Below, one piece after another: positions 45,303 through 54,430 of a stretch of DNA of 64,000 bases. Made by a program: the position numbers and the translations under genes. The stretch spans positions 4,898,001-4,962,000 of the forward strand of contig NZ_CP065997.1 in the NCBI RefSeq assembly GCF_016127315.1, read 5' to 3'. The DNA comes from Achromobacter deleyi. GTDB lineage: Bacteria; Pseudomonadota; Gammaproteobacteria; Burkholderiales; Burkholderiaceae_B. The first letter of the stretch is position 1; the number at the start of each line of letters is the position of its first letter. The notes under the pieces were generated by a model. It was not told the origin of the DNA and did not search any database. It worked only from the letters and a program-made list of their open reading frames with translations.

Positions 45303-45848
45303 TCAGCGGATCAGGCTGAGGAACTCGGCGCGGGTCGACGGGTTGTCGTGGAACTCGCCCAGCATCACCGACGTGACCATGGACGAATTCTGCTTTTCGA
45401 CGCCGCGCATCATCATGCACATGTGCTGGGCCTCGATGACCACGGCCACGCCGGCGGCGCCGGTGACCGACTGCACCGCCTCGGCCACCTGGCGGCTGAG
45501 GTTTTCCTGGATCTGCAGGCGGCGGGCGTACATCTCGACGATGCGAGCCACCTTCGACAGGCCCAGCACCTTGCCGTTGGGCAGGTAGGCCACATGCGCC
45601 TTGCCGATGAAGGGCAGCATGTGGTGCTCACAGAGCGAATACAGCTCGATGTTCTTGACCAGCACGATCTCGCGCGTGTCGGACGTGAATAGCGCGCCGT
45701 TGACGATCTCGTCCAGGTCCTGGGTGTAGCCGCGGCACAGATGGCGCATGGCCTTGGCCGCACGCGCCGGCGTGTCCGCCAGGCCTTCGCGGGACGGATC
45801 TTCCCCCAGTGCTTCAAGAATGGCGGTGTAGTGATTTTCCAATGACAT
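45303..45848 (-). CDS. folE: GTP cyclohydrolase I
   Basis: 181-residue enzyme forming 7,8-dihydroneopterin triphosphate from GTP, the first step of folate (and queuosine) synthesis. Zinc and catalytic residues are visible: [19 protein letters not shown] (Cys, His-His), [12 protein letters not shown] and [14 protein letters not shown] with the second zinc Cys. SNP-type length matches the short form. The start at 45848 is preceded by GGAG; the frame stays open for 14 codons upstream. Monocistronic with its own terminator. Confidence 0.96.
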   Translation of the reverse strand: MSLENHYTAILEALGEDPSREGLADTPARAAKAMRHLCRGYTQDLDEIVNGALFTSDTREIVLVKNIELYSLCEHHMLPFIGKAHVAYLPNGKVLGLSKVARIVEMYARRLQIQENLSRQVAEAVQSVTGAAGVAVVIEAQHMCMMMRGVEKQNSSMVTSVMLGEFHDNPSTRAEFLSLIR

Positions 45849-45948
45849 GGGAACTCCAGGGGGCTGCGCGCCTGCGGTGGCGATGAACACGCAAGTCTAC
45901 TCCAGCGCGGGCCCGCTTCGCAGGCGGGAGACCCGACGGCCAGAGGGG

Positions 45949-46605
45949 TTATACGCCGCGGTTCTCGACCGCGTACTTGATCAGTTCGGCCTGGCCGTCG
46001 ATGCCCAGCTTGCGCTTGATGTTCAGGCGGTGGGTCTCGACCGTGCGCACCGACAGGCCGAGCGCCTGGGCGATCTGCTTGTTGGCGTGGCCGCTGGCGA
46101 TGTGGCGCAGCACATCGCGCTCGCGTTGCGTCAGCAGGGTGGCCGGGGCGCTGGCCTGGGACAGGCGCAGCGACACGGCGGCGCTGAAGTAGGTGCGGCC
46201 GGTCATGACCGCGTCGATGGCGGCCAGGATCTCCTGGGCCGGCTCGTCTTTCAGCAGGTAGCCGCGGGCGCCGGCGCGCACCGCCTGCACCATGTATTCG
46301 GCGTTGTCGTGCATCGACAGCACCAGCACCGCGATCTGCGGATAGCGCTCGTGCAATTGCGCGGTCAGTTCCAGGCCGCCCACGCCGGGCATGTTCAGGT
46401 CCATCAGCGCCAGTTGCGGCAGGGCGCCGCCCTGCGGGTCCTCGGCCAGGCAGGCCTGCAGGAAGGCCAGCGCGGCGGCGGCGTTGCCGGCCTCGCCCAC
46501 CACCTGCAGATGGGGCACGGTCTCCAGGCGCAGGCGCAGGCCGTCGCGCACCAGCGGGTGGTCGTCGATCAGCAGCAGTCGGATGGGGGAGCTAGGGTCG
46601 GTCAT
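45949..46605 (-). CDS. NarL/LuxR-family response regulator
   Basis: 218-residue response regulator. The receiver domain (residues 8-125) has the acidic pair LLIDDHP, phosphoacceptor Asp69 in LALMDLNMPG and Lys in YLLKD. The C-terminal LuxR-type HTH is LLTQRERDVLRHIASGHANK...ALGLSVRTVETHRLNIKRKL. Its start overlaps the kinase stop by four bases. With the kinase it is divergent from cstA and likely activates it; CGTAG repeats sit upstream of the cstA promoter. Confidence 0.95.
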   Translation of the reverse strand: MTDPSSPIRLLLIDDHPLVRDGLRLRLETVPHLQVVGEAGNAAAALAFLQACLAEDPQGGALPQLALMDLNMPGVGGLELTAQLHERYPQIAVLVLSMHDNAEYMVQAVRAGARGYLLKDEPAQEILAAIDAVMTGRTYFSAAVSLRLSQASAPATLLTQRERDVLRHIASGHANKQIAQALGLSVRTVETHRLNIKRKLGIDGQAELIKYAVENRGV

Positions 46606-48029
46606 GCGGGGCGGGAGGCGTCGGAGGCGTCGGAGAAGGGCGGCGGCAAGGGCAGCCAGGCCTGCAGGGTGGTGCCCTGGTCGGAGGTATGGAAACTGAG
46701 GCTGCCGGACAGCGCCGTCATGCGTTCGCGCATGTTGCGCAGGCCGATGCCGCGGCGCGGGTCCTGCTGCACCTCGGCGTAGTCGAAGCCGCGGCCGTCG
46801 TCGTGGATGGTCAGACGCAGGTCGCGTTCGGTGTAGGCCAGCGTCAGGTCGGCGCGGCGGGCGCCGGCGTGGCGCACGACGTTGGTCAGGGCTTCCTGGG
46901 TGACGCGGAACAGCGCGGTGGCGTAGGCGTCGGGCAGCTTCACCGGCCGGCCCTGGGTCGACAGGCGCACGGCCAGCGGGGCCGCGCCGTGCTGGCTGGC
47001 GCCGGCGAATTCGCGGCCCAGGTGTTCGAGCGCGGCCGGCAGGCCCAGGTCGTCCAGCAGCGTCGGGCGCAGGTTGTGCGAGATGCGGCGCACCTCGCCC
47101 ACGGCGGTGTTGAGGCGGTCGAGCGCGCCGCCCAGCGGCGTGTCGATGTGCGCCAGCGCGCGCGGCTCGGCGCCCAGGGCCTGGCGCAATCGTTCGCGGG
47201 CGGCCTCCAGCGCCAGCTTGATCGACACCAGCACCTGGCTGATGCCGTCGTGCAGTTCGCGCGACAGGCGGGCCCGTTCGTCTTCCTGCGAGCGCACCAG
47301 CTGCTGCGCCATCAGCCGCAGCTTGGCGTCGGACTGGCGGTGGTCGCTGATATTGAGCGCCAGGCCGCAGGCCGCCACCCCCAGGATCGAGACCGCGGCG
47401 ATGCCGGCGACCCAGGCGAACATGTCGCGGATGTTGGACTGGGCGGCCGCGTCGATGTGCGCCAGGGTCTGCTCGACGTCGTCCAGGTAGATGCCGGTGC
47501 CCAGCATCCAGCCCCAGCGTTCCAGCACCACTACGTAGCCGAGCTTTTCCACGGTCTGGTGGGTCGAGGGCTTTTCCCACAGGTAGTGCACCGCCTGGCC
47601 CTGGCTGCCGCCGCGGCGGGCGGCCGCCAGCAGGTTCTGGATCACGGGCTGGCCGCGGGTGTCGTGCAGGCTCCAGAGGTCCTGGCCGACCAGTTCCGGC
47701 TGGCGCGGGTGCATCAGGTTCTTGCCCTGCAGGTCGTAGACGAAGAAATAGCCGTCGTGGCCGAATTCCATCTGCGCCAGCAGCGCCAGCGCGCGCTCGC
47801 GGGCGGCGTCGCCGTCGCTGGCGTCCTGCAGCGGGGCGATGGCGCTGTAGGCCAGGCTGACGTAGTGGCGCAGCTCGCTTTCCTTGCTGCCGAGCCAGGC
47901 GCTTTCCACCACCTCTTTTTCGCGCTGGGCCAGTTGCAGGCCCTGCACGTAGACGGCCACGGCGATGGCCGCCAGCGCCACCAGCAGGGGGACGGCGGCC
48001 AGCAACAGGATTTTCAGGCGCAGCTTCAT
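46602..48029 (-). CDS. Sensor histidine kinase with periplasmic single-Cache domain
   Basis: 475-residue membrane kinase. Helix 1 is at about 8-28, then a periplasmic sCache domain (residues about 35-200, GHDGYFFVYDLQGKNLMHP, GWMLGTGIYLDDV), and helix 2 at about 205-226. The HisKA_3 dimerisation region follows with His260 in SRELHDGISQVL, and an HATPase with NVVRHA, DDGRGFD and GIGLRNMRERM. sCache domains of this type bind small carboxylates. Divergent position next to cstA suggests it senses pyruvate or a related acid. Confidence 0.93.
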   Translation of the reverse strand: MKLRLKILLLAAVPLLVALAAIAVAVYVQGLQLAQREKEVVESAWLGSKESELRHYVSLAYSAIAPLQDASDGDAARERALALLAQMEFGHDGYFFVYDLQGKNLMHPRQPELVGQDLWSLHDTRGQPVIQNLLAAARRGGSQGQAVHYLWEKPSTHQTVEKLGYVVVLERWGWMLGTGIYLDDVEQTLAHIDAAAQSNIRDMFAWVAGIAAVSILGVAACGLALNISDHRQSDAKLRLMAQQLVRSQEDERARLSRELHDGISQVLVSIKLALEAARERLRQALGAEPRALAHIDTPLGGALDRLNTAVGEVRRISHNLRPTLLDDLGLPAALEHLGREFAGASQHGAAPLAVRLSTQGRPVKLPDAYATALFRVTQEALTNVVRHAGARRADLTLAYTERDLRLTIHDDGRGFDYAEVQQDPRRGIGLRNMRERMTALSGSLSFHTSDQGTTLQAWLPLPPPFSDASDASRPA

Positions 48030-48344
48030 CAGGGGATTTGTATCAGCGCGGCAAGCGCGTGTTGCGGTGCATCAAGAGTGTTGGGCCATGCCGGACGGGC
48101 GGGTGTGCCGCCGATTTTACGATCGCGGCGCAAATATGCTGCGGCGCTTTCCGTAGTACCACGTAGCGCGATTGCGTAGTTCCGCGCTTGTTGCGTCCAG
48201 GTCAAACCGAAATACTAACGCCCGCGTCGACCGGACGCCGCGTGGACGTTCGCGTCCGCCACCCTACAACAATGAGTCTGCCCACCCGCAGGACGAAAAA
48301 AGCGTTGCACGCCAAAAGCATGGCGGGAGGCAAGAGGAGCACTT
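48030..48344. other. 315-base divergent gap between the kinase and cstA
   Basis: No gene seen. It holds three CGTAG elements (48152, 48162, 48175), a candidate promoter TTGCGT (48191-48196), 16-base spacer, TACTAA (48213-48218), and about 120 bases of leader before the cstA ATG. Confidence 0.6.
48152..48180 (+). promoter_or_regulatory. CGTAG triplet upstream of the cstA promoter (candidate response-regulator site)
   Basis: CGTAGT, CGTAG and CGTAGT within 29 bases, ending 10 bases upstream of the -35-like TTGCGT. This is the usual place for an activator such as the divergently encoded LuxR-type regulator. Confidence 0.45.
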
Positions 48345-50432
48345 ATGCATACCAGCAGTAAGGGACTGGGTCAGCACCTGGTCTGGCTGGCGGTTGCGGT
48401 ATTGGGCGCGTTCGCGCTCGGCACCGTGGCGCTGGCCAGAGGGGAGACCATCAATGCGCTATGGGTGGTGATTGCCGCCGTCTGCGTGTACTTGATCGCA
48501 TACCGCTATTACAGCCGCTTCATCGCCAACAAGGTGTTCCGCCTTGACCCGACGCGCATGACGCCGGCCTGGAAGCACAACGACGGCCTGGACTACGTCC
48601 CGACCAACAAGCACGTGCTGTTCGGCCACCATTTCGCCGCCATCGCCGGCGCCGGCCCCCTGGTCGGCCCGGTGCTGGCCGCGCAGATGGGCTACCTGCC
48701 GGGCATGCTGTGGATCCTGGCCGGCGTGGTGTTCGCCGGCGCCGTGCAGGACTTCACCATCCTCTTCATCTCGACGCGCCGCGACGGCCGTTCGCTGGGC
48801 GACCTGGTCAAGTCCGAGCTGGGCAAGATCCCGGGCGTGATCGCGCTGTTCGGCGCCTTCATGATCATGGTCATCATCCTGGCGGTGCTGGCGCTGATCG
48901 TGGTCAAGGCCCTGACGCACTCGCCGTGGGGCACCTTCACGGTGGCCGCCACCATCCCCATCGCGCTCTTCATGGGCGTGTACCTGCGCTACATCCGCCC
49001 GGGCAAGATCGGCGAAGTGTCCATCATCGGCTTCGTCGGCCTGATGGCCGCCATCACCTTCGGCCAGGACGTGGCCGCGCACCCGGTGATCGGCCCGATG
49101 TTCGACTTCGACGGCAAGGGCCTGACCTGGATCCTGATCGTCTACGGCTTCATCGCCTCGGTGCTGCCGGTGTGGCTGCTGCTGGCCCCGCGCGACTATC
49201 TGTCGACTTTCCTGAAGATCGGCACCATCGTCGGCCTGGCCATCGGCATCGTGGTGGTCGCGCCCGAGCTGAAAATGCCGGCGCTGACGCAGTTCGTGGA
49301 CGGCTCCGGCCCGGTGTGGTCGGGCAACCTGTTCCCGTTCCTGTTCATCACCATCGCCTGCGGCGCGGTGTCGGGCTTCCACGCCCTGATCTCGTCGGGC
49401 ACCACGCCCAAGCTGATCGAGAACGAAACCCAGGCCCGCTACATCGGTTACGGCGGCATGCTGATGGAATCGTTCGTCGCCATCATGGCGCTGGTGGCCG
49501 CTTGCGTGATCGAGCCGGGCATCTACTACGCCATGAACAGCCCGGCGGCCGTCATCGGCACCACCCCCGACCAGGTCGCCCAGGTGGTGTCCAGCTGGGG
49601 CTTCGTGATCACCCCGGCCGACCTGGTGCAGACCGCCAAGGACGTCGGCGAGAGCACCATCATCTCGCGCGCCGGCGGCGCGCCGACGCTGGCCGTGGGC
49701 ATGGCGCACATCCTGCACCAGGCCATCGGCGGCCCCAGCATGATGGCGTTCTGGTACCACTTCGCCATCCTGTTCGAAGCGCTGTTCATCCTGACGGCCG
49801 TGGACGCCGGCACCCGCGCGGGCCGCTTCATGCTGCAGGACCTGCTGGGCACCTTCGCCCCGTCGCTCAAGCGCACCGAGTCGTTGCCCGCCAACCTGAT
49901 CGCCACCGGCCTGTGCGTGGCGGCCTGGGGCTACTTCCTGTACCAGGGCGTGGTCGATCCGCTGGGCGGCATCAACACGCTGTGGCCGCTGTTCGGCATC
50001 GCCAACCAGATGCTGGCCGCGATCGCGCTGACGCTGGGCACCGTGGTGCTGTTCAAGATGAAGCGTGACCGCTACGCCTGGGTCACCGTGCTGCCCACGC
50101 TGTGGCTGCTGGCGTGCACCCTGACCGCCGGCTGGCAGAAGCTGTTCCACGCCGACCCCAAGGTCAGCTTCCTGTCGCACGCGGCCAAGTACAACGCCGC
50201 GATCGCCGAAGGCAAGGTGCTGGCCCCGGCCAAGTCGCTGGCGGAAATGTCGCGCGTGGTGCTGAACGACTACATCAACGCCGGCCTGTGCGCGATCTTC
50301 ATGTTCGTGGTGGTCAGCATCGTGGTGTTCGGCATCCGTTCGGTGCAGCGCGCCCGCGCCGAGAACAAGCCGACCGCGCGCGAAACGCCCTACGAAACCC
50401 TGCCGGCCACCGCTGCCGCCGGCGCGGACTGA
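48345..50432 (+). CDS. cstA: Carbon starvation protein A (CstA family transporter)
   Basis: 695-residue inner-membrane transporter with about 16-18 helices. The CstA N-terminal signature includes AAVCVYLIAYRYYSRFIANK and FGHHFAAIAGAGPLVGPVLAAQMGYLPG; later segments include GAVSGFHALISSGTTPKLI and FALLEALFILTAVDAGTRAGRF-like helices. Family members BtsT and CstA import pyruvate or peptides. GAGGAG precedes the ATG. The YbdD-type gene follows after 17 bases, the standard arrangement. Control is probably by the divergent two-component system. Confidence 0.95.
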   Translation: MHTSSKGLGQHLVWLAVAVLGAFALGTVALARGETINALWVVIAAVCVYLIAYRYYSRFIANKVFRLDPTRMTPAWKHNDGLDYVPTNKHVLFGHHFAAIAGAGPLVGPVLAAQMGYLPGMLWILAGVVFAGAVQDFTILFISTRRDGRSLGDLVKSELGKIPGVIALFGAFMIMVIILAVLALIVVKALTHSPWGTFTVAATIPIALFMGVYLRYIRPGKIGEVSIIGFVGLMAAITFGQDVAAHPVIGPMFDFDGKGLTWILIVYGFIASVLPVWLLLAPRDYLSTFLKIGTIVGLAIGIVVVAPELKMPALTQFVDGSGPVWSGNLFPFLFITIACGAVSGFHALISSGTTPKLIENETQARYIGYGGMLMESFVAIMALVAACVIEPGIYYAMNSPAAVIGTTPDQVAQVVSSWGFVITPADLVQTAKDVGESTIISRAGGAPTLAVGMAHILHQAIGGPSMMAFWYHFAILFEALFILTAVDAGTRAGRFMLQDLLGTFAPSLKRTESLPANLIATGLCVAAWGYFLYQGVVDPLGGINTLWPLFGIANQMLAAIALTLGTVVLFKMKRDRYAWVTVLPTLWLLACTLTAGWQKLFHADPKVSFLSHAAKYNAAIAEGKVLAPAKSLAEMSRVVLNDYINAGLCAIFMFVVVSIVVFGIRSVQRARAENKPTARETPYETLPATAAAGAD

Positions 50433-50449
50433 CCCAAGGAGGCGCCGCC

Positions 50450-50662
50450 ATGCTGTTTTCCAACATGACTTCGGCGGCCGGCGCCGCCGGCCGCTACCTG
50501 GGCCAGACGCTCAGGCTGATGGTCGGCGTGCCCGACTACGAGACCTACGTCGAGCACATGCGGCGCACCCATCCCGACCAGGAGCCGATGAGCTACGAGG
50601 ACTTCTTCCGCGAGCGGCAGGACGCCCGCTACGGCGGCAAGAAACGCATCGGCTGCTGCTGA
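50450..50662 (+). CDS. YbdD/YjiX family small protein
   Basis: 70-residue companion of CstA. The DUF466 core GRYLGQTLRLMVGVPDYETYVEHMRRTHPD is clear, and the protein ends KKRIGCC with a Cys pair. YbdD-type proteins are needed for activity of CstA-type pyruvate transporters in enterics; the mechanism is unknown. AAGGAGG sits seven bases before the ATG. Followed by a strong terminator. Confidence 0.94.
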   Translation: MLFSNMTSAAGAAGRYLGQTLRLMVGVPDYETYVEHMRRTHPDQEPMSYEDFFRERQDARYGGKKRIGCC

Positions 50663-50696
50663 CGGGACCCGAGGGTCCGTTGACCGCAACGCAACA

Positions 50697-50724
50697 GGCG
50701 CCGGCTTTGTCCGGCGCCTTTTTT
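50697..50724 (+). terminator. Terminator of the cstA operon
   Basis: Perfect 8-bp stem GGCGCCGG / CCGGCGCC with loop CTTTGT (50697-50718) followed by six T. Confidence 0.92.
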
Positions 50725-50735
50725 CTGGCCGGCCC

Positions 50736-51599
50736 TCAGCGCGCGTGCTTCTTGGCTCCGGCCACGCAGATCACCGCGGCCAGCGTCACCAGCAGCATGC
50801 CCCAGCTGACCTGCTCGTGCAGCAGCAGCGCCGCCAGGCCCAGGCCCATGAAGGGCTGGAACAGCTGCAACTGGCCCACCGCCGCGATGCCGCCCTGGGC
50901 CAGGCCGCGGTACCAGAACACGAAGCCGATCAGCATGCTGAACAGCGACACATAGGCCAGGCCGATCCAGCCGGCCGGGGTGACCTGCGCGAACGAGGGC
51001 GGCCAGGTGAGCAGCGTCAGCGGCAGCATCACCGGCAGCGACAGCACCAGCGCCCAGCTGATGACCTGCCAGCCGCCCAGCGTGCGCGACAGCTTGGCGC
51101 CTTCGGCGTAGCCCATGCCGCAGACCACGATGGCCGCCAGCATCAGCAAGTCGCCCTTGAGCGACACCGCCAGCCCGCCCGTCAGCGCGTAGCCCACCAC
51201 GAAGGCCGCGCCCGCCACCGAGAACAGCCAGAAGGCCGGCCGCGGGCGTTCGCCGCCGCGCAGCACCGCGAAGACGGCGGTGGACAGCGGCAGCAGGCCG
51301 AGGAACACGATCGAATGGGCCGAGGTGGCGTGCTGCAGAGCCAGCGCCGTCAGCAGCGGGAAGCCCAGGACCACGCCGATGGCGGTCAGCGCCAGCGCCG
51401 GCAAGTCCGCGCGCCGCGGCCGTGGCTGGCGCAGCAGCCGCAGCAGGGCCCAGCCGAGCAGGGCGGCGATGGTGGCGCGGGCGCCGGTCAGGAAGAGGGG
51501 GTCGAGTTGCGCCACCGCCACCCGGGTCGCCGGCAGGGAGCCGGCGAAGATCGCCACGCCGATGAAACCATTGATCCAGCCGCTTGTTGCCTTGTCCAT
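50736..51599 (-). CDS. EamA/DMT-family transporter
   Basis: 287-residue ten-helix exporter with two EamA repeats (INGFIGVAIFAGSLPATRVAV; LMLAAIVVCGMGYAEGAKLSR). The conserved end of the second repeat, FQPFMGLGLAALLLHEQVSWG, is present. The start at 51599 is chosen because the sequence upstream is a repeat-bearing regulatory gap. It is divergent from a MocR regulator that probably controls it, as in many PLP-responsive MocR-transporter pairs. The substrate may be an amino acid or vitamer; not determinable. Confidence 0.9.
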   Translation of the reverse strand: MDKATSGWINGFIGVAIFAGSLPATRVAVAQLDPLFLTGARATIAALLGWALLRLLRQPRPRRADLPALALTAIGVVLGFPLLTALALQHATSAHSIVFLGLLPLSTAVFAVLRGGERPRPAFWLFSVAGAAFVVGYALTGGLAVSLKGDLLMLAAIVVCGMGYAEGAKLSRTLGGWQVISWALVLSLPVMLPLTLLTWPPSFAQVTPAGWIGLAYVSLFSMLIGFVFWYRGLAQGGIAAVGQLQLFQPFMGLGLAALLLHEQVSWGMLLVTLAAVICVAGAKKHAR

Positions 51600-51615
51600 C
51601 CACTGCTCCGCGCAA

Positions 51616-51703
51616 AGCGTCCAGTGAAGCATCCGGGCGCCGGATTCCCCAGAGACAGTCCAGTACAATTTAAAATAACTGTTATGCAAAACAGTCCAGT
51701 ACA
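51616..51703. promoter_or_regulatory. Repeated MocR operator between the DMT transporter and MocR genes
   Basis: ACAGTCCAGTACA occurs perfectly at 51655-51667 and 51691-51703, 36 bases apart, with a weaker third element GCGTCCAGTGA around 51617-51627. An AT-rich stretch (TTTAAAATAA) lies between the two perfect copies and is probably the core promoter. Confidence 0.7.
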
Positions 51704-51715
51704 GACGGAGGCGGA

Positions 51716-53110
51716 ATGACATCAGGCGGCACCCGGATCGAGACGGTCATGGCGCAGGTGCGGTCGCGCATCGCATCGCGCGCGTATTCGCCGGGCGCGC
51801 GCCTGCCGTCGGTGCGGGCGCAGGCCGGCGCCATGGGCCTGTCGGTGTCGACGGTGGTGGAGGCGTATGAGCGGCTGGCGGCGGAAGGCAGCATCACGTC
51901 GCGGCCCGGTTCGGGCTTCTACGTCGCCGGCCCCGTGGCGCCGCTCGCGCTGACCGAGATCGGCCCCAAGCTGGACCGCGAAATCGATCCGCTGTGGGTC
52001 TCGCGTCAGTCGCTGGAGGCCCGGCCCGACGCGCTGCGGCCCGGTTGTGGCTGGCTGCCGGCCGACTGGATGTACGAGGCCGGCATCCGCCGCGCCTTGC
52101 GCGCGCTGGCCAAGGCCGATTCCATGGCGCTGACCGAATACGCCACGCCGCTCGGCCACCCCGGGCTGCGCCAGGTGCTGTCGCGGCGCCTGGCCGCCGC
52201 CGGCATCGAGACGATGCCTGAACAGCTGATGCTGACCGAGTCCGGCACCCAGGCCATCGACCTGATCTGCCGCTTCCTGCTGGAGCCGGGCGATACGGTG
52301 CTGGTCGACGATCCCTGCTATTTCAATTTCCACGCCTTGCTCAAGGCGCACCGCGCCCGCGTGGTCAGCGTGCCGTACACGCCGAACGGGCCCGACGTGG
52401 CGCGCTTCGAGGCGGCGCTGCGCGAGCACGCGCCGCGCCTGTACATCACCAATTCGGGCATCCACAACCCCACCGGCGCCACGCTGTCGCCGCTGGTGGC
52501 GCATCGGCTGCTCAAGGCCGCCGACGGCGCCGGGCTGGTGATCGTGGAAGACGACATCTTCGCCGACTTCGAGAATACGCCGGCGCCGCGGCTGGCGGCC
52601 TTCGACGGGCTGTCGCGCGTGATCCAGATCGGCAGCTTCTCCAAGACCGTGTCGGCCTCGCTGCGCTGCGGCTTCATCGCGGCGCGGGCCGACTGGATCG
52701 ACAGCCTGGCCGACCTGAAGATCGCCACCACCTTCGGCGGCGGACGGCTGGCGGCCGACGTGGTGTTCCGTACCCTGACCGACAGCGGCTATCGCAAGCA
52801 TATGGAGTGGGTGCGGCAGCGGCTGGCCGAGGAACGCGACAGCGCCACCGCGCGTCTGCGGACGCTCGGCATCGTGCCGTGGCTCCAGCCGAAGGCGGGC
52901 ATGTTCCTGTGGTGCCGGCTGCCGGCCGGCACCGACGCCGCGACGGTGGCGCGCGCCTGCCTGCGCGACGGCGTGGTGCTGGCGCCGGGCAATGCCTTCA
53001 GCGTGTCGCTGAGCGCGGGCGACTGCCTGCGCTTCAACGTGGCCCAGTCCACCGATCCGCGCGTGTTCGACACGCTGGCGCGGGCGCTGGCCTCGGCGCG
53101 TAACGCGTGA
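51716..53110 (+). CDS. MocR-family (GntR-aminotransferase) regulator
   Basis: 464-residue regulator: GntR winged HTH at residues about 8-75 (RLPSVRAQAGAMGLSVSTVVEAYERL) plus a class I aminotransferase domain with IHNPTGATLS, VEDDIFADFE and the PLP-lysine motif GSFSKTVSASLRCGF. GGAGG lies just before the ATG. It is divergent from a DMT transporter with duplicated operator repeats in between, so autoregulation plus control of the transporter is likely. It differs from the TauR-like MocR in sequence and half-site. Confidence 0.93.
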   Translation: MTSGGTRIETVMAQVRSRIASRAYSPGARLPSVRAQAGAMGLSVSTVVEAYERLAAEGSITSRPGSGFYVAGPVAPLALTEIGPKLDREIDPLWVSRQSLEARPDALRPGCGWLPADWMYEAGIRRALRALAKADSMALTEYATPLGHPGLRQVLSRRLAAAGIETMPEQLMLTESGTQAIDLICRFLLEPGDTVLVDDPCYFNFHALLKAHRARVVSVPYTPNGPDVARFEAALREHAPRLYITNSGIHNPTGATLSPLVAHRLLKAADGAGLVIVEDDIFADFENTPAPRLAAFDGLSRVIQIGSFSKTVSASLRCGFIAARADWIDSLADLKIATTFGGGRLAADVVFRTLTDSGYRKHMEWVRQRLAEERDSATARLRTLGIVPWLQPKAGMFLWCRLPAGTDAATVARACLRDGVVLAPGNAFSVSLSAGDCLRFNVAQSTDPRVFDTLARALASARNA

Positions 53111-53135
53111 GCCGTCTTGCGGATAGGCCCGCGCG

Positions 53136-54326
53136 CTAGGGGTTCCTGGCCGGCGTGTCCCGGCGCGCCCGTTTCTCGGCGGCCAGCACCAGCGGAATGG
53201 CGCAGGCCGCGCACAGCGCCATCACCAGGAAGCCGCCCGGCGCGTAGTTGCGATACAGCGCGCCGCCCAGCTGGATGCTGCCGAACATGAACACGCCGCC
53301 CGACAGCAGCGCGTACAGCGCGATGGCCGAGGTCTTGCAGGCCGTCGGCACGCGGCGCGCGATGTACCACATGATGGCGGCGTTGTTGCCGGCCAGCGTG
53401 AAGCATTGCAGCACCTGCAGCGCCGCGATCCAGGCCGGGTCGGTGGTGGCCGACAGGCCGGCCCAGCGCAGCGCCGTCATGGCGGCCGAGACCACGATCA
53501 GCCATTGGGCGCCGACCCGCGCCAGCACCTTGGGCGCCAGGAAGAAGAACAGCACCTCGCTGGTCACGCCCACCGCCCACAGCATCGAGATCAGTGCCGT
53601 CGACAGGCCGCGATCGGTCCAGTAGAGCGTGGAATAGGAATACAGGAAGCCGTTGCTGGCCTGCACCAGCGAGGCGGCGGCGATGCACAGCAGCAGCGGC
53701 CGGTCGCGCAGGATCTCGCGCATCGGCAGCCGCACGCGCTCGGCCGGCGCCTCCTCGGCGCTCGGGCGGGCGGCCTGCGGCAGCAGCCGCACGCAGGCCA
53801 GGCAGGCCACGATCAGCAGGATCGACAGCCACATCACCCAATTGGCGTCGAAGGTCTTGATGAGGTAGCCGCCGGCCACCGTGACTACCGCGAAGCCCAG
53901 CGAGCCGCAGGCGCGGATGATGGTGTACGAGTTGCCCTGGCCGCGGCCGCTGGCGATGGCCATGCGGTCCAGCAGCGGCAGCACCGCCGGGAATACCGCG
54001 TTCAGCAGCAGGGTGACGGCGAACAGCCAGGCGGGCGCCGCGCTGAACGGGTAGCAGATGAACAGCAGCAGCGACGCCGCCAGCGCCGCGAAGATCAGGC
54101 CGTGGGCGCGGCCGCTCTGGTCCGCGACGTGCGCCACCACCGGCGTCGACAGGATCTTGGGCAGGAACGAGGTCGCCACGATCAGGCCGATCAGCGCCGG
54201 ATCGAGGCCGCGGCTGGCGAACCACAGGGGAAGAAACGGGATGCTGACGCCCTGCAAGCCGTAGTACAGGAAGTAGAACCCATGCAGGGCGATAGCGCCT
54301 TGCCGGGCGTCGGGGTTGCCGCGCAT
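53136..54326 (-). CDS. MFS transporter, HcaT/nucleoside-symporter-like
   Basis: 396-residue 12-helix carrier. The first segment LHGFYFLYYGLQGVSIPFLPLWFASRGLDPALIGL is the MFS_1-like signature of the 3-phenylpropionate transporter HcaT group; the LDRMAIASGRGQGNSYTIIRACGSLGF stretch is also typical. It is convergent with the MocR gene. Its Cys- and Ala-rich tail ends KRARRDTPARNP. Substrate unknown; aromatic acids are the known cargo of HcaT. Confidence 0.9.
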   Translation of the reverse strand: MRGNPDARQGAIALHGFYFLYYGLQGVSIPFLPLWFASRGLDPALIGLIVATSFLPKILSTPVVAHVADQSGRAHGLIFAALAASLLLFICYPFSAAPAWLFAVTLLLNAVFPAVLPLLDRMAIASGRGQGNSYTIIRACGSLGFAVVTVAGGYLIKTFDANWVMWLSILLIVACLACVRLLPQAARPSAEEAPAERVRLPMREILRDRPLLLCIAAASLVQASNGFLYSYSTLYWTDRGLSTALISMLWAVGVTSEVLFFFLAPKVLARVGAQWLIVVSAAMTALRWAGLSATTDPAWIAALQVLQCFTLAGNNAAIMWYIARRVPTACKTSAIALYALLSGGVFMFGSIQLGGALYRNYAPGGFLVMALCAACAIPLVLAAEKRARRDTPARNP

Positions 54327-54430
54327 AGCGATGTGACAGGAGTGTGGCCGGTGTGAAGCGCCGTAGCATACTCCTTCCGCGGGCCCGGCTCGGCGGCGCC
54401 GGCGGCCCCGTCGCCCGGGGCGCGCTGGCG

